NCBI GenBank assembly: GCA_002943765.1
Contig: PQWQ01000026.1
Span: 248,001-312,000, forward strand
Direction: 5' to 3'
Length of the DNA: 64,000 nt
From: Psoroptes ovis
Lineage: Eukaryota > Arthropoda > Arachnida > Sarcoptiformes > Psoroptidae
Part shown: one piece after another, positions 1-11,042 of the stretch
Layout: every line of letters starts with the position of its first letter
How positions within the stretch are numbered: the stretch's first letter is position 1
Notes under the pieces: generated by a model
Seen by the model: the letters and a program-made list of their open reading frames with translations, nothing else
What the model was told of the DNA's origin: nothing
The model's database searches: none
Translations under genes and position numbers: made by a program

Positions 1-711
1 AAATCAAATTTGATTTTTTCATTTTTCCATCGATATAATTCAATGATCTACATTTATGTTTTGGTGTTTCAGGCAAAAAAAATATATTTCATTGATAAAA
101 TTGAATAAATCACCAAGGGAAACGAAGCTCAAAAATATTTGAAGTGAAATAAATATGATTTGAAAATCAATCCAACTCAATCATAAATCAATGAAATCAG
201 TGATATATTTCAACATTGAAACATTGTCCATAGGCTTCATAAGGGTAAATGGCAAGACTATACTCTTTGCTCAAGGTATTTATGTTTGAATTTTTTGAAA
301 TCAAATTATATTAAATCGTATGAATATCCATAAATATAAATTGATTTGAAATATACGTGTCCATAATATTCAATGAATGAATGAAAACCATTTTTGAAAA
401 TCGAAAAAAAAATGTCTTTTGGGCAAAATGAAATTGAATCTTATTCAATTCAATTTAATGAATGTCAACAACAAATTGATACCATTCGAAATATCAAATT
501 TACATGGATTCAATATGAATTAATAATTTTGAAATAATTAATTTGTTTGTTATCTATCTATTTTTAATTATTCGTTTGAATATAAATAATTGATTGTTTG
601 TTGATTGATTCAATATTTTTTTTTTTACATTGAATTTTGTCAACAACAACAACAACAAAATTCCTATGAAAATGAAATCCTTGAGTAAAATTATACCCAT
701 ATATTACTGAT

Positions 712-790
712 AAGGTTGTCCGAAAAGTTTTTGCCGATTTACTAATTGAAAAACATGTGAAAATCGGCAAAAACTTTTCGGACAATCCGA
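712..790. mobile_element. palindromic mariner-like MITE, copy 1 (subtype D)
   Basis: Inverted arms run from GGTTGTCCGAAAAGTTTTTG through CCGATTT and return as the complement ending GGACAATCC, about 27 paired bases around a loop of about 20. TA dinucleotides flank it. The loop (ACTAATTGAAAAACAT) is shared, inverted, with the copy at 17969-18043, so these two form one subtype. Confidence 0.85.
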
Positions 791-3294
791 TACAATACAA
801 GAAATCAATACCATTGATATTCAATCGTTGAAATTTGATCATCGACGATTCTGTATCGATGAATAAATCAATGATTAATTTGAATAATTATGTTGAACAT
901 TCATTTATTTCGATTCAAATATCAATTTTCATATATTTCGATTATATGTAAATTTATCTTTGAATCTTTGTTCATTTGTTTTCGCTGTCCATTTTTGTTT
1001 TTTTGATTTCTCGGTTAGAAAACATAGAAATTACCAAAATGAAAATGATCAATATAACAAATATCGACGATATCTGATTGATATTTGAAATGATATTTGA
1101 ATTCAATGTAATTCTACCATTGAATCACTACTAATTGAAAGAATAAATTGAAAATTTATAAGATTTCAATTTGAAATTAATTGAAAAACAAACAAATATA
1201 AACATAATTCAATTTTGATCAACGTTTGAAAAATGTTTTTCAAACGTTTCATTCAATCGAAAATAATAACAGATTTCGAAAAATTTCAAATGATTCACAT
1301 TCAATATTTTTACATGTATGTGTGTATGTGATTCACTTATTATTGTAAAATTACTACCATACGATAATTCCATTGAAATTTATTAAGAATTCATTGAAAT
1401 TTTTTCTTCGATTTGACTGTAAAATGGCCAAATTGAAAATACATGCATTGAATTCGTTATAAATATTGCTATTCATTCATATAAACGTAATTTACTTCGG
1501 TTGTATTTACCATTTTCAATCATTCATTTATTTTTGTTCAAAAAAAAAAACTATGATTCGGTATTTTGGGACATTAAATTTTAATTAAAAGAAAAGTGAG
1601 TTATTTAAAAATATATAAAATGAAATTCGAATAGATTTGAATAAAAAAAACAGGATAAATTCAAAATTCATTCATTATTTTTGTTAATTTCAAATCAGTT
1701 CTATTAATTAACATAACAATGATGATAATTATGGCAATAATTTGATGCTAATTCTTCGAATAAATGTCAAAAATAATTATCATTTAAAATTTTGGAAAAT
1801 AAAAATCAATGAAAGTTTGGTTAATTTTGAAATTCAAAGCCATTTCAAAGTGATTCTGTGCTTTCTGTTAATTATTAATCGAAATGTTTTAAATGTTTTT
1901 CACTCGAGGAAACAAATGATTCGTTTCCAAATTTCAAAATGACAAATTTTGATTTAGTTGCGGTGAATCTAAATCATATGATGATTTGAATGAATAAATG
2001 AATGGGATGAGATGATGATGATGAGATGATGGTGTCCTTTTAAAATTCGTAAACACTTTGGTAAAATATCAAATCGTTGATTTAAAATATTCATTCATTT
2101 GAATCATAAATAAATGAATTTTTTAAATATCAAAAAGGATTATGTATTGGTGTGCATATGATGTGGATTATGTATGGTGATCATAAATATCAACCATCAA
2201 CACTGTTGGAAAAGAACCATTCGAAACCAAACAATAGAACCATTGTTTTGTTTCGTATTAATTCAATGATTTGATTTGATTTGAAATGAATTTTTGGCAT
2301 TAAAATAATTGAAATGATGAGATTTTCTTTTAATGATGATGATGCTTATGATGATGATGATGATGATGATTATCACATTCATATGATGATTAAATGATGG
2401 ATTAAAAATTTTTAATTGGCTTGAATTGAATTCATTTATTTAAAATTCAATGAAATTAATTTCTTTGAATTTCTTCATTCATTTACACCATTGAAAATGA
2501 ATCAAATGAATATTAAAAAAAATACCATTCAATTCAATGGGATGAAAATCCATGAATATTTCAATGAGAAATGTTTAACATAGACACACATTGACAATCA
2601 ATGTACATTCAGTACTTTTTTATTGAAGAAATTTCTCTTAGATTTCGGGGTTTTTTCTTTGAAAAAAAATTCCGATATTTTTTTTCTTGGTCATGCATCA
2701 AGTAATAATAATCTATTTGTTCAAACAATCTCGCACACACATTGACAATACATGTGTTCAATGATGTGAATGATCAATTTTTAAATCGTGAATCGAAAAA
2801 AAATATTTAAAATTCTACGAATGAATCGAGTCTAAATTTGAAATAAATGATTATTTATTCAAAAAAAAAAAATAGATTTATTTCGATGATAATTTCCGAT
2901 ATTTCCGATAATACTATCGTTGGAAGAATCGTTGATTCATTCGCATTGATCGTAGATTCAATACGATTTCTATTTTTCTATTTTCCAATTCAATTCAATT
3001 CAATTATTATGTTCACAATATTTTCCAATTTTCAATCGATTGATTTATCTTTATTTTATCGAAAATTTTATCGAAAAAAAATTCTATTTCCAATTTCGAA
3101 ACAATAATAAAAAATGACAGATTTTTGAGACAAAAAAAAAATGGCTAAAACACATTGCCATTTGCCATTATTTGTTGACAAATTTATGTGCAAATGTCAA
3201 TCGATTGTTTCTTGTTGAATGAAGAATTTCATGTGAAAAATTTGAATATAAATATTGAAATATTTGAATATAAATAAATCAATTGAAATATTAT

Positions 3295-3373
3295 TAGGCT
3301 GTCCAAGAAATTCATTCTGCTTAATCAATAGAGTTGTTAATGAAAATCGGCCAAAACTTTTCGGACAAACTAA
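3295..3373. mobile_element. palindromic mariner-like MITE, copy 2 (subtype B)
   Basis: Starts TAGGCTGTCC and ends GGACAAACTAA. One arm carries TTAATCAATAGAGTTGTTAA, the other GAAAATCGGCCAAAACTTTT. Only the outer ends pair well, the hallmark of the asymmetric subtype B. The left end has decayed (CCAAGAAATT where others read CCGAAAAGTT). Confidence 0.8.
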
Positions 3374-3435
3374 TATTTTGAATGAATCAATTTGCTTTAT
3401 TTTTTTTTATATTTTTTTTTGTTGAATTAATATTT

Positions 3436-3865
3436 TATTCATTGTGATGTGACCGACCATGAAGCGCCGCCATGTCGGGAAAACAAAGAGTAAAATTGTC
3501 AATTATAAAAATTTTTTATTGCACCATGGCCGAAGAAGAGACATTCCGATAATGACATTTGACCATGTGTGCTTGCTATTCAAATATTTGATAGCATATG
3601 TATATAACACCTTTTTTCTACATTTCATTTTATTGCTTTCTCTTTCAACCTTACAGTCTTTCCTTATTTTTAATTATTAACATTCCTTTGCTCTTTTACT
3701 TTCACTGACCAAAATTCCTTATCATATTTAAATTTCCGAATTCTGTAAATATAGACTAACCTTTTGAGTGTTCCGACTATGTCGCGACAATTTCCTTTCC
3801 TTTCTTCTAACCCTTTATTTCTACTAAATTTTCTCTTTCATCCCAAAATTTTGTACACCAGAAAA
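3436..3865. other. compositional island, possible old LTR or RNA-derived insert
   Basis: The texture changes here: a GC-rich start (AAGCGCCGCCATGTCGGG) followed by about 250 bases of pyrimidine-rich plus strand, and a short palindromic GTCGCGAC near 3780. On the minus strand it reads as a purine-rich segment from TGTCGCGACATAGTCGG to a GC-rich end containing CCCGACA, loosely like a solo LTR, but I found no matching target duplication. A short open frame from 3459 has no recognisable domain. Confidence 0.3.
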
Positions 3866-4240
3866 ATTTAACAAACATATAAATATTTTAAACATTCATA
3901 TATTCGATATATTTCATGATCATTCATATTATGATTATGTTTCAATAAAGATCGTCAATAAATGCAAGAAATGAGTTCGTAATATTTGAACAAGTGCGAA
4001 TATGATTGTCACTTTACAATTCATATTATTTAATAATATAACTCTCAATAATATAAATATAACAAAAATAGATCAATTTTATCTTTTTTAAATATCTTTA
4101 ATAAAATCAATTTACATTCGAAATATTTATTGAAAATATTGATTTTATATATTTGAATATCTCTCTCGCTTTTCACTTTGAAATTCTAAGTAAAAATAAT
4201 AATAATTCGATGAAAATATTACAATTATAATTATTTAAAA

Positions 4241-4305
4241 ACAATCAATCAGTCAATCAATCGATCAATCAATCAATCAATCAATCGATCGATCAATCAA
4301 TCAAT
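4241..4305. repeat. (CAAT/CGAT)n tetranucleotide repeat
   Basis: Imperfect CAAT repeat with interspersed CGAT units. It begins at the stop codon of the minus-strand gene that ends at 4301, so the gene's 3' UTR would start inside this repeat. Confidence 0.9.
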
Positions 4306-5515
4306 TTGTACGTTTCAAATAATCTTTCCATTTAGCTGACCATTTACCAAAATGATGTATCGACGATGATGATGATGTTGTTGGTGATATTTTTGGTGTT
4401 GATGTTTGTGCTGTTGATGATCGTTGACCATTATCAAATGATGAATAATTATGATGATGACCATCATCAATCATTTGTTTATTTTTAGATTTCATAAAAT
4501 TGTTGTCATCAAATTTGAATTTTAAATCATTATTTTCATCATGTTTCATATGTTTCATCGTATTATTATGATTATTATTATTGAAATTCTGATAATTCAT
4601 CGCATTATTTTCATCCAGATAATTCATTTTAGGCATCGATATTTGTTTGCATTGATTTATTTGTCTGTGACGATTTTCATAGCTATTCATGAATCTATTT
4701 TCAAAATTATCATTTCTATTCATAGATTTGTATTTATTAAAAAATGTTTGATGATCATCATTATCATTTATCATATTATCACTGTCCATCAATTTTAATT
4801 GATTTAAATTTGAAAATTTACAATTATTATGATTGAAATTATTATTATCATAACTATTATCATTGATATTATTGTAATTGGTTGTATTATTATTCATATA
4901 AATTATTTGTCTATAATAAGTTATCAATGGCTTATATTTCATGCTAATTCGGTGAATTAAATTCTTTTGATATTCATTCATTGATGGCCTACTTGAAAGA
5001 TATTTATCAGGCGTCAATATCATTAATGGTGCTTGAGATTGCCAATTTGATGGCCATGTATTCGGGTCATCTTCACAGTAGATGTTCGGTAATTTATATG
5101 AAGTATCATTCGGTGGATAAGGTTTTTTCTCACGAAAATGTGTTAATATTAATTTTGATAATTTTTCATATTCATCATCATTGGCCATTATTGTTTGATA
5201 TTGACTATACTTTTGATGATGATGATGATTATATTCACCATTACAATTTCTATTATTATCATTATTAATTGTAATCATAGATACAGCTGATGCAGATGTG
5301 GATGATGATAATGATTTAATAACATTATCATCAGATAATGAAAGCAATTTCGTATAATATCTATCACAATTTTTATCAATAAAATTTCTATCATTATTAT
5401 TAGCATTATCAATAATTATTTTATTTAAATTCGGTGATGATAATGATGTCGATATCGATATCGATGTCGATGATGGTGGTGATGATTGATTATTTGAAAT
5501 TAACGATTCCATCAT
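4301..5515 (-). CDS. Asn/Ser/His-rich orphan protein, intronless
   Basis: Open frame of 404 codons starting at a tandem ATG ATG; I do not recognise the family. Residues 1-110 are Ser/Asn/Asp-rich low complexity. Residues about 112-206 are the only ordinary-looking part, with a charged stretch, PNTWPSNWQSQAPLMILTPD around 151-170, and a Tyr/Arg-rich end. Residues 207-390 return to Asn/His/Met-rich repeats, and the C terminus is basic and aromatic (KWSAKWKDYLKRTN). No signal peptide or membrane segment is visible. An AATAAA is present on the minus strand at 4126-4131, about 170 bases past the stop. The length of the frame, its compositional coherence and the Trp/Pro-rich core argue for a real gene. 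It could instead be the large terminal exon of a spliced gene. Confidence 0.6.
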   Translation of the reverse strand: MMESLISNNQSSPPSSTSISISTSLSSPNLNKIIIDNANNNDRNFIDKNCDRYYTKLLSLSDDNVIKSLSSSTSASAVSMITINNDNNRNCNGEYNHHHHQKYSQYQTIMANDDEYEKLSKLILTHFREKKPYPPNDTSYKLPNIYCEDDPNTWPSNWQSQAPLMILTPDKYLSSRPSMNEYQKNLIHRISMKYKPLITYYRQIIYMNNNTTNYNNINDNSYDNNNFNHNNCKFSNLNQLKLMDSDNMINDNDDHQTFFNKYKSMNRNDNFENRFMNSYENRHRQINQCKQISMPKMNYLDENNAMNYQNFNNNNHNNTMKHMKHDENNDLKFKFDDNNFMKSKNKQMIDDGHHHNYSSFDNGQRSSTAQTSTPKISPTTSSSSSIHHFGKWSAKWKDYLKRTN

Positions 5516-6529
5516 CGTTTTGTATGGTTATTACAATATTTCTATTGAATTTTAAAGACAAATAATGACTCGATTCAAATAATGATTCGCAAAAATATAT
5601 TTTTCATGGAAAATTTGTGCTTAAAATGAATGTTTTTGGCACCATGAAATAATAATTTAATGAATGAATCAATTATCAAACATTTATGTTTGTTTAGTTT
5701 GTCACATTTAAAATTATGTAATATGAAAAGTTTGAAAGGCACAACAACGACAACAAACAATTAAAACAATGTGTTTTTAAACAAATAATTATTTCAAAAG
5801 AAATTAAAGTTTAAAAATTCAAAAAACTGAATAAATATTTATCACCATTTATCATATAAACAAATGTATGATTATCATTATCAAATGATAACTTTGAAAA
5901 AACTACGTATTTTATTTTTTCTTCAATGATAATGTATTCATCAACACAGAATAGAATATTTTTAGGAAAAATAATGACAAAATTCAACACAACAACAAAC
6001 AAACAAGAAACAAGCGAAAAACATATGATTTAATTTTTGATGACAAAAAATAAAATTGAATTATATTATATGATTATTAAATGCAATGATAATCATTAAA
6101 AATCAAACAGCTACAACAAACATTTACACATTAACAAAGTAAAAATACATGAATTACATGAACACACATACAAATAACCGAATAAATTTTGCAAGGACAA
6201 TCAAATTTTTTTTTTAACAAAATCAGAAAACAATAAATAATGATAATAACCCATTAATTCATGATATATATTCATGTTCTTGATGGTTTTTTGTTGGTTG
6301 GTTGGAAAATTCTTAAAATACAACATATTATGGCGATTATCAGCCATTCATTAAGTCAGCCAGCCAGCCAGTCATTTAGTCAGTTAAACAGACATAAATA
6401 TATCATTGTTTCGGGGAAAATAAGAGAAAATAAGAGGCAAAAAACTAATGAATAATGAAGCACAAACAAAACAAAAAAATTTCAATGTTAACATTGAATT
6501 TTCATTTTATTTTTAAAAATTCAATTTAT
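5516..6529. other. intergenic, no gene seen
   Basis: AT-rich sequence with short A and T tracts and a CAGCCAGCCAGT run near 6358. No splice-bounded or conserved-looking coding segment was found. Confidence 0.55.
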
Positions 6530-6531
6530 TA

Positions 6532-7804
6532 CCTTGTCCGGCGTAAAGTTAGGGTGACATCTATCTAAATAATTCAGCAATCGCTTGATGTTTCGGGACC
6601 AAATTTTCACCACTAGTACTGGGACTAATGCTTCATCGAAAAAAAAAGAATTTTCGAATTTCCCTCAGAGATGACCCTAGAGTGGCCCATTTTAAAAAGG
6701 TCCAATAAAAACAGCATGATTTTGACAAAATCATCAAAATTCCAGGATTCACAGCTTCCAGAATCCAAAAACAATTGTGGGAAATTTTGATGGGCCTAGG
6801 ATATTCTCAGAAAACAGAAGAAAAATCGATGATATCAATCATCAGTAGGAAAAAAAGCTTAAAAATGATCGAAGACTAGTCGTTTGTTTAAGGGTTGAAA
6901 AAGACCCGAGAATCCGAGGAATCAAAAAAATGTTTCAAGAATGTAAGAGCCTGGAATGTTGGTGATCTGTCCCTCAAATTTGAAGTTCCTAGGAGCAGTG
7001 TGTGGAACATTACACCCCTAAAATCAAAGCAAGTCAGATTTCGAAAAATTCAAATCCAACATTGGGACCCAAGACCAAATCACTTTGAAAAAAGATTGAT
7101 GTCACAAGAGTTCACTTTGCTCAACACGTTTCTCAAAGTGATAGTGACACATTTCTCCCACTGAAAAATTCTGGGCCCCACTACAGCATTCTCTTGTTGA
7201 AGGAAGTGGAAATTTCACCCAGTTAAAGAAGAGCTAGGACCAAAATTTTTACAACAGGGATCGGGTGAGAGAATAGCATTCTCATCATGACCATGGATAT
7301 CCTTGTCATCGTCTTTCGGCATCTCTGGCACGAAAATTAAGCAATAACAACCAAGGCCCATAGGACGTTAATCGGGACCCATGGCCCCGTAAGAATGGTT
7401 GAAAAAGACTGCAAGGATATAATATTCTTCTTGATAATGTTTGGTTCCATGAAAATTAAGTTGTCACGTGATTATCCCTGAAAAACTATTTTGACATTTA
7501 AAGTCGGGTCAATATGACCCAGGTCATAATTTTTGTGACCAAAACTGTCTTGTCTCGTGAAAATATGGATTTCAAGCATTCGATTACAAAATTTAAATAT
7601 TTCCAAAAATACTGCTAATTTGGTCATTTTGAACAATTTGCAAAAGGGCCATTTTGACAAGGTCCCTAGGGTACTTGGGCCTTGAAAATCATTCATAAGG
7701 TTTGAAGAAAACTAAATTTTATTATGTTAAAGTTTCGCTAAGACATCTTCAATAGTTTTTGAAAAAATTGAATTTGAACACTCCTAACTTTACTCCGGAC
7801 AAGG
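6532..7804 (+). mobile_element. decayed Tc1/mariner-superfamily DNA transposon
   Basis: The left end reads CCTTGTCCGGCGTAAAGTTA and the complement of the right end matches it except A for C at position 11, continuing AGG in both. TA lies immediately outside both ends (6530-6531 and 7805-7806), as expected for a TA target duplication. The length of 1,273 bases is typical of a single-gene mariner-type element. GC content is visibly higher than the surroundings. The inside should encode a DD[E/D] transposase, but no long frame survives. Terminal repeats and TA flanks are seen; the superfamily assignment is inferred from them and the length. Confidence 0.85.
6895..7164 (+). pseudogene. transposase remnant inside the mariner-type element
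   Basis: The longest surviving stretch of the element's interior encodes RAWNVGDLSLKFEVPRSSVW, which has the spacing of a helix-turn-helix DNA-binding segment (a 'sense the pattern then recognise' helix pair), as in the N-terminal domain of mariner transposases. Upstream and downstream frames are broken by stops and shifts, so no catalytic domain can be traced. It is called a pseudogene because of these breaks. Confidence 0.5.
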
Positions 7805-10569
7805 TAATAATTGAATTCAAATACATACATACACAAAATGTAAATGTAAATGTATTTCATTTTACCGAAAAAAAACAAAAATATTCTGCATAAGAATTGA
7901 ATTGAATTGAATTGAATTTTATGAATGCGATTGCGTTTACGCATTCGTAATGAATATTGATTTTGAAAGAATTATTGTATCGTATCAGAATAGACTTTGA
8001 TTGTTGCGATTAACGAAAATAAAAGCAAAGAAATGGCAATAATTTGAATCGAATTTCAACGTATTTTTGTCTGTATCATCCATCGATTGTCCCACAACGA
8101 CGACGACGACTAAATGGTCTTCTCTCATAAATGTCCATGTTGATAATTTGAGAATAAATAAATGATTGAATGAATGAATAAATAAATAATCAGATTATAC
8201 TGATGAGACTATTGTTTTTTGAAATAATCATTTATTTTGTTTTGTTTGATTTTCTATCATTCAGATTTTTCGTGAAAATTTTTAATTAATTTTTCATTCC
8301 AATTACTTGAAATAATGGATAATGATTGAAACACCATTAAGAGCGTATATTTATTTATAATTATTCATTACACAGTTTCAATATCAATCAAATCCAAAAA
8401 TATCTTTCGGATAATATATTTTTGGATACAACAAATGTATAGCCTTTGAAAGCGTTGAATTGCGTTTTCAAAAAAAAAAAAAAAAAAAAAAAAAATTTGC
8501 ATTAATTTTCATGGTCATATGGCCATTCAATGAAACAAAAATCATCATTCATCATTTTTCCAATCATTTGTTTCACTAAGTTCCTGAAGTATAAATACTT
8601 GTGATATATGACAGAAAAAATTATTAATCATTTGATTATTATAATTCATTATTCAATCATTTTAAAATGTATATCATTCATGTTTGAATTAATTTCAAAG
8701 AAATGAATTGGAAGAATGAATTGACAATGAAATTTCAAATATACATTTAGTCCTCTTTATTTTACATATCAATCGTTTATCCACCCAAAACATTGTTATT
8801 ATATATCAATATTGTCGATTGAACATAATGATATTGAATTGAAAAAATAAACCCTCAAATAAATCTCAATACAACTTGAAATAACTGAAATAAATCCATA
8901 AATATAAACATGATCGTTACAACATTATGACAAATAATAATAGCAATAGTAAAAAGCAATGTAAACAAACAAACAAATTCAAAAATTCATATTCTAAGGC
9001 TTAGAATCTAAGCAATATTTTTTCATTTTTATTCTATATTCTTTGTGCCGAATGAATATATATTCGTTATTATTATAAATATTTCCGATTAATAAATAAA
9101 AATATTTCAATGATGGTTGACACATGTTTTTTTTTTTTTTTTTTGCCGTTGTTTGGTTTTGTTTCAATTATTATGATTTTCAATTATTTCCAATGCTATT
9201 CATTTGTTTATTTTATCCCTTATTATTTATTATTATTATTAGATTTTTTCATTAAAAAAAACCCAGAAAAAATATTACAATAATGAAAACATATTGAGAC
9301 AAATAAATAAATGAATAAATAAACGAAAAAAAAAAAAAAAATGAAAATCATTGATGATGACAATCATATTTCACATATTTCTATTCATTCATTCATTCAT
9401 TTACGTTCATATTCATTGTCATTGATTGATAATAATAAATTAATATTTTAATATTAATAATAATAACGAATAATAATGAATACTTGAATAAAGTATTATG
9501 TTTGTAATCATCATTGTCAAAAAGGAATAAATTGATGAAAATTTTTTTTATATTTATTTTTTTGCGGTGCAAGACATTTTTTGAATACATAATAATGCAG
9601 CCAAAAATATCGAATAATTCTAAAAATATTAAAAATAAACAAACCAAAACATATATTGAAATATTGAAACATTTTGGGTTCAACATTGATCATTATTTCA
9701 ATAATTATTATTATTCTTATTATTGTCATGTATTCATTATTATGGCAAGCAAATTATTAAATGTGTATCTTGAATAATAGATAAATGAATGATTAAATAA
9801 ATCATCGAATGAATGATTAAATAATTGAATGAAGGAATTAATTCACATTAACATGTGTTTTAATAATTAAACCATGGAATTATTAATTATGATAATAATG
9901 ATTATGATTATTATAATGATGATGATGGCATAAAACATGATTTGATAATCACATTTGAATAATGATTGATTTTATGCAGAAATAATAATCAATAGAAGAG
10001 AGATTAATTTGAATGTTTAGTATTCTGCAGGATTGCTTAAACCTTGTCAAATTCATTGAAACACTGAATTCGAACTTGAAATTGATTTAATTTTGACACT
10101 GATTTTGCCCAGCAACTGCAATATTTGATTTGCAAATATTCAATCATTTGCTTAGTATACTTGTAAGCATTAATTTATTCAAATGTTTCTATCATCACCA
10201 CTCGTGACAATGTTTTATTGTAACTATTTGAGAGAGTGTAAATTGTTTTGTTGAAAGATTTTATGATTAAAACTTGAAATTTTATTGATTCTTCATCTTA
10301 AATAATAAATGACTCAGTATTAAGCTTCGAAAGTTGATTGTATTATTGAATTCAATGTTAAATGAATCAAAATTGCTCAAATTTTGATTTGAATTTTGCA
10401 CTGGAACACAGACTATTTAATGTTTAGACTTGATGTAATTAATTATTCAATGAACCAATAGATTTATGATCATTAAATTGTTGAATTTTCAATCGTTAAA
10501 TTTTTTTTTCTTATTTCTCAGATCATTAAATTTTTATATTCGATGTATTTCGAGCATCAATTTATAAAA

Positions 10570-10595
10570 AGCCGAAAATCAATTGATTTTCGGCT
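10570..10595. repeat. 26-base perfect palindrome
   Basis: AGCCGAAAATCAA followed directly by its exact reverse complement, with no loop. It stands out because it has GC-rich outer ends in AT-rich surroundings. No coding or transposon context explains it. Confidence 0.9.
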
Positions 10596-10956
10596 CTCAT
10601 TTCAAGGCTATAATGTTTGTTGTTTCTATTCATTTATTGTTTTTTGATTTCAACAATTTCTACTAATTTATATCATTAAATTTTAATTTTTATACACACA
10701 GAACATAATTTTATGAATCTAAATTGAATCACAGAGGTGCCATTCACTAATTATTGTTGCATTGTCTACGCATTGTGGTATCAACGCTGACTTATAGTCT
10801 GTTAATTCAAATTTGAAATAAAAAACAATTGATCAATCAATCAATCGATCAATCAAACGTCGATCGTTGCTATAAATTGGTTTTTTATTCAAATAATTTC
10901 TGTAATTTTTAAATCTTGAATTAATTTTCAAAAAATTTTGAATTTCAGAACCGCTA

Positions 10957-10973
10957 CTGCCATCTATTGGCGG
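10957..10973 (-). promoter_or_regulatory. CTCF-like motif (minus orientation)
   Basis: Read on the minus strand, CCGCCAATAGATGGCAG matches the animal CTCF consensus CCASYAGRKGGCRS at all but one core position. A single motif match is weak evidence alone; the neighbouring AGATGGCGC at 11030-11042 in the opposite orientation makes it more notable. Confidence 0.35.
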
Positions 10974-11029
10974 GAAAAACAGTTTTGATTTGAAATTTTT
11001 TCAAAAGAAATTTTTTGAAAAATTCCATT

Positions 11030-11042
11030 CACAGATGGCGCA
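11030..11042 (+). promoter_or_regulatory. CTCF-core-like motif (plus orientation)
   Basis: CACAGATGGCGCA carries the AGRKGGCRS core of the CTCF consensus, but the upstream CCASY half does not match. It lies about 60 bases from the inverted partner at 10957-10973. Confidence 0.3.

Larger units (their letters stand above)
1..3435. other. intergenic, AT-rich, no gene seen
   Basis: No open reading frame here has conserved-looking composition; those present are short and interrupted by homopolymers. The stretch holds two hairpin mini-elements (712-790 and 3295-3373), trinucleotide GAT runs near 2010 and 2335, and simple A/T tracts. I see no splice-bounded exon of a recognisable family. Confidence 0.6.
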
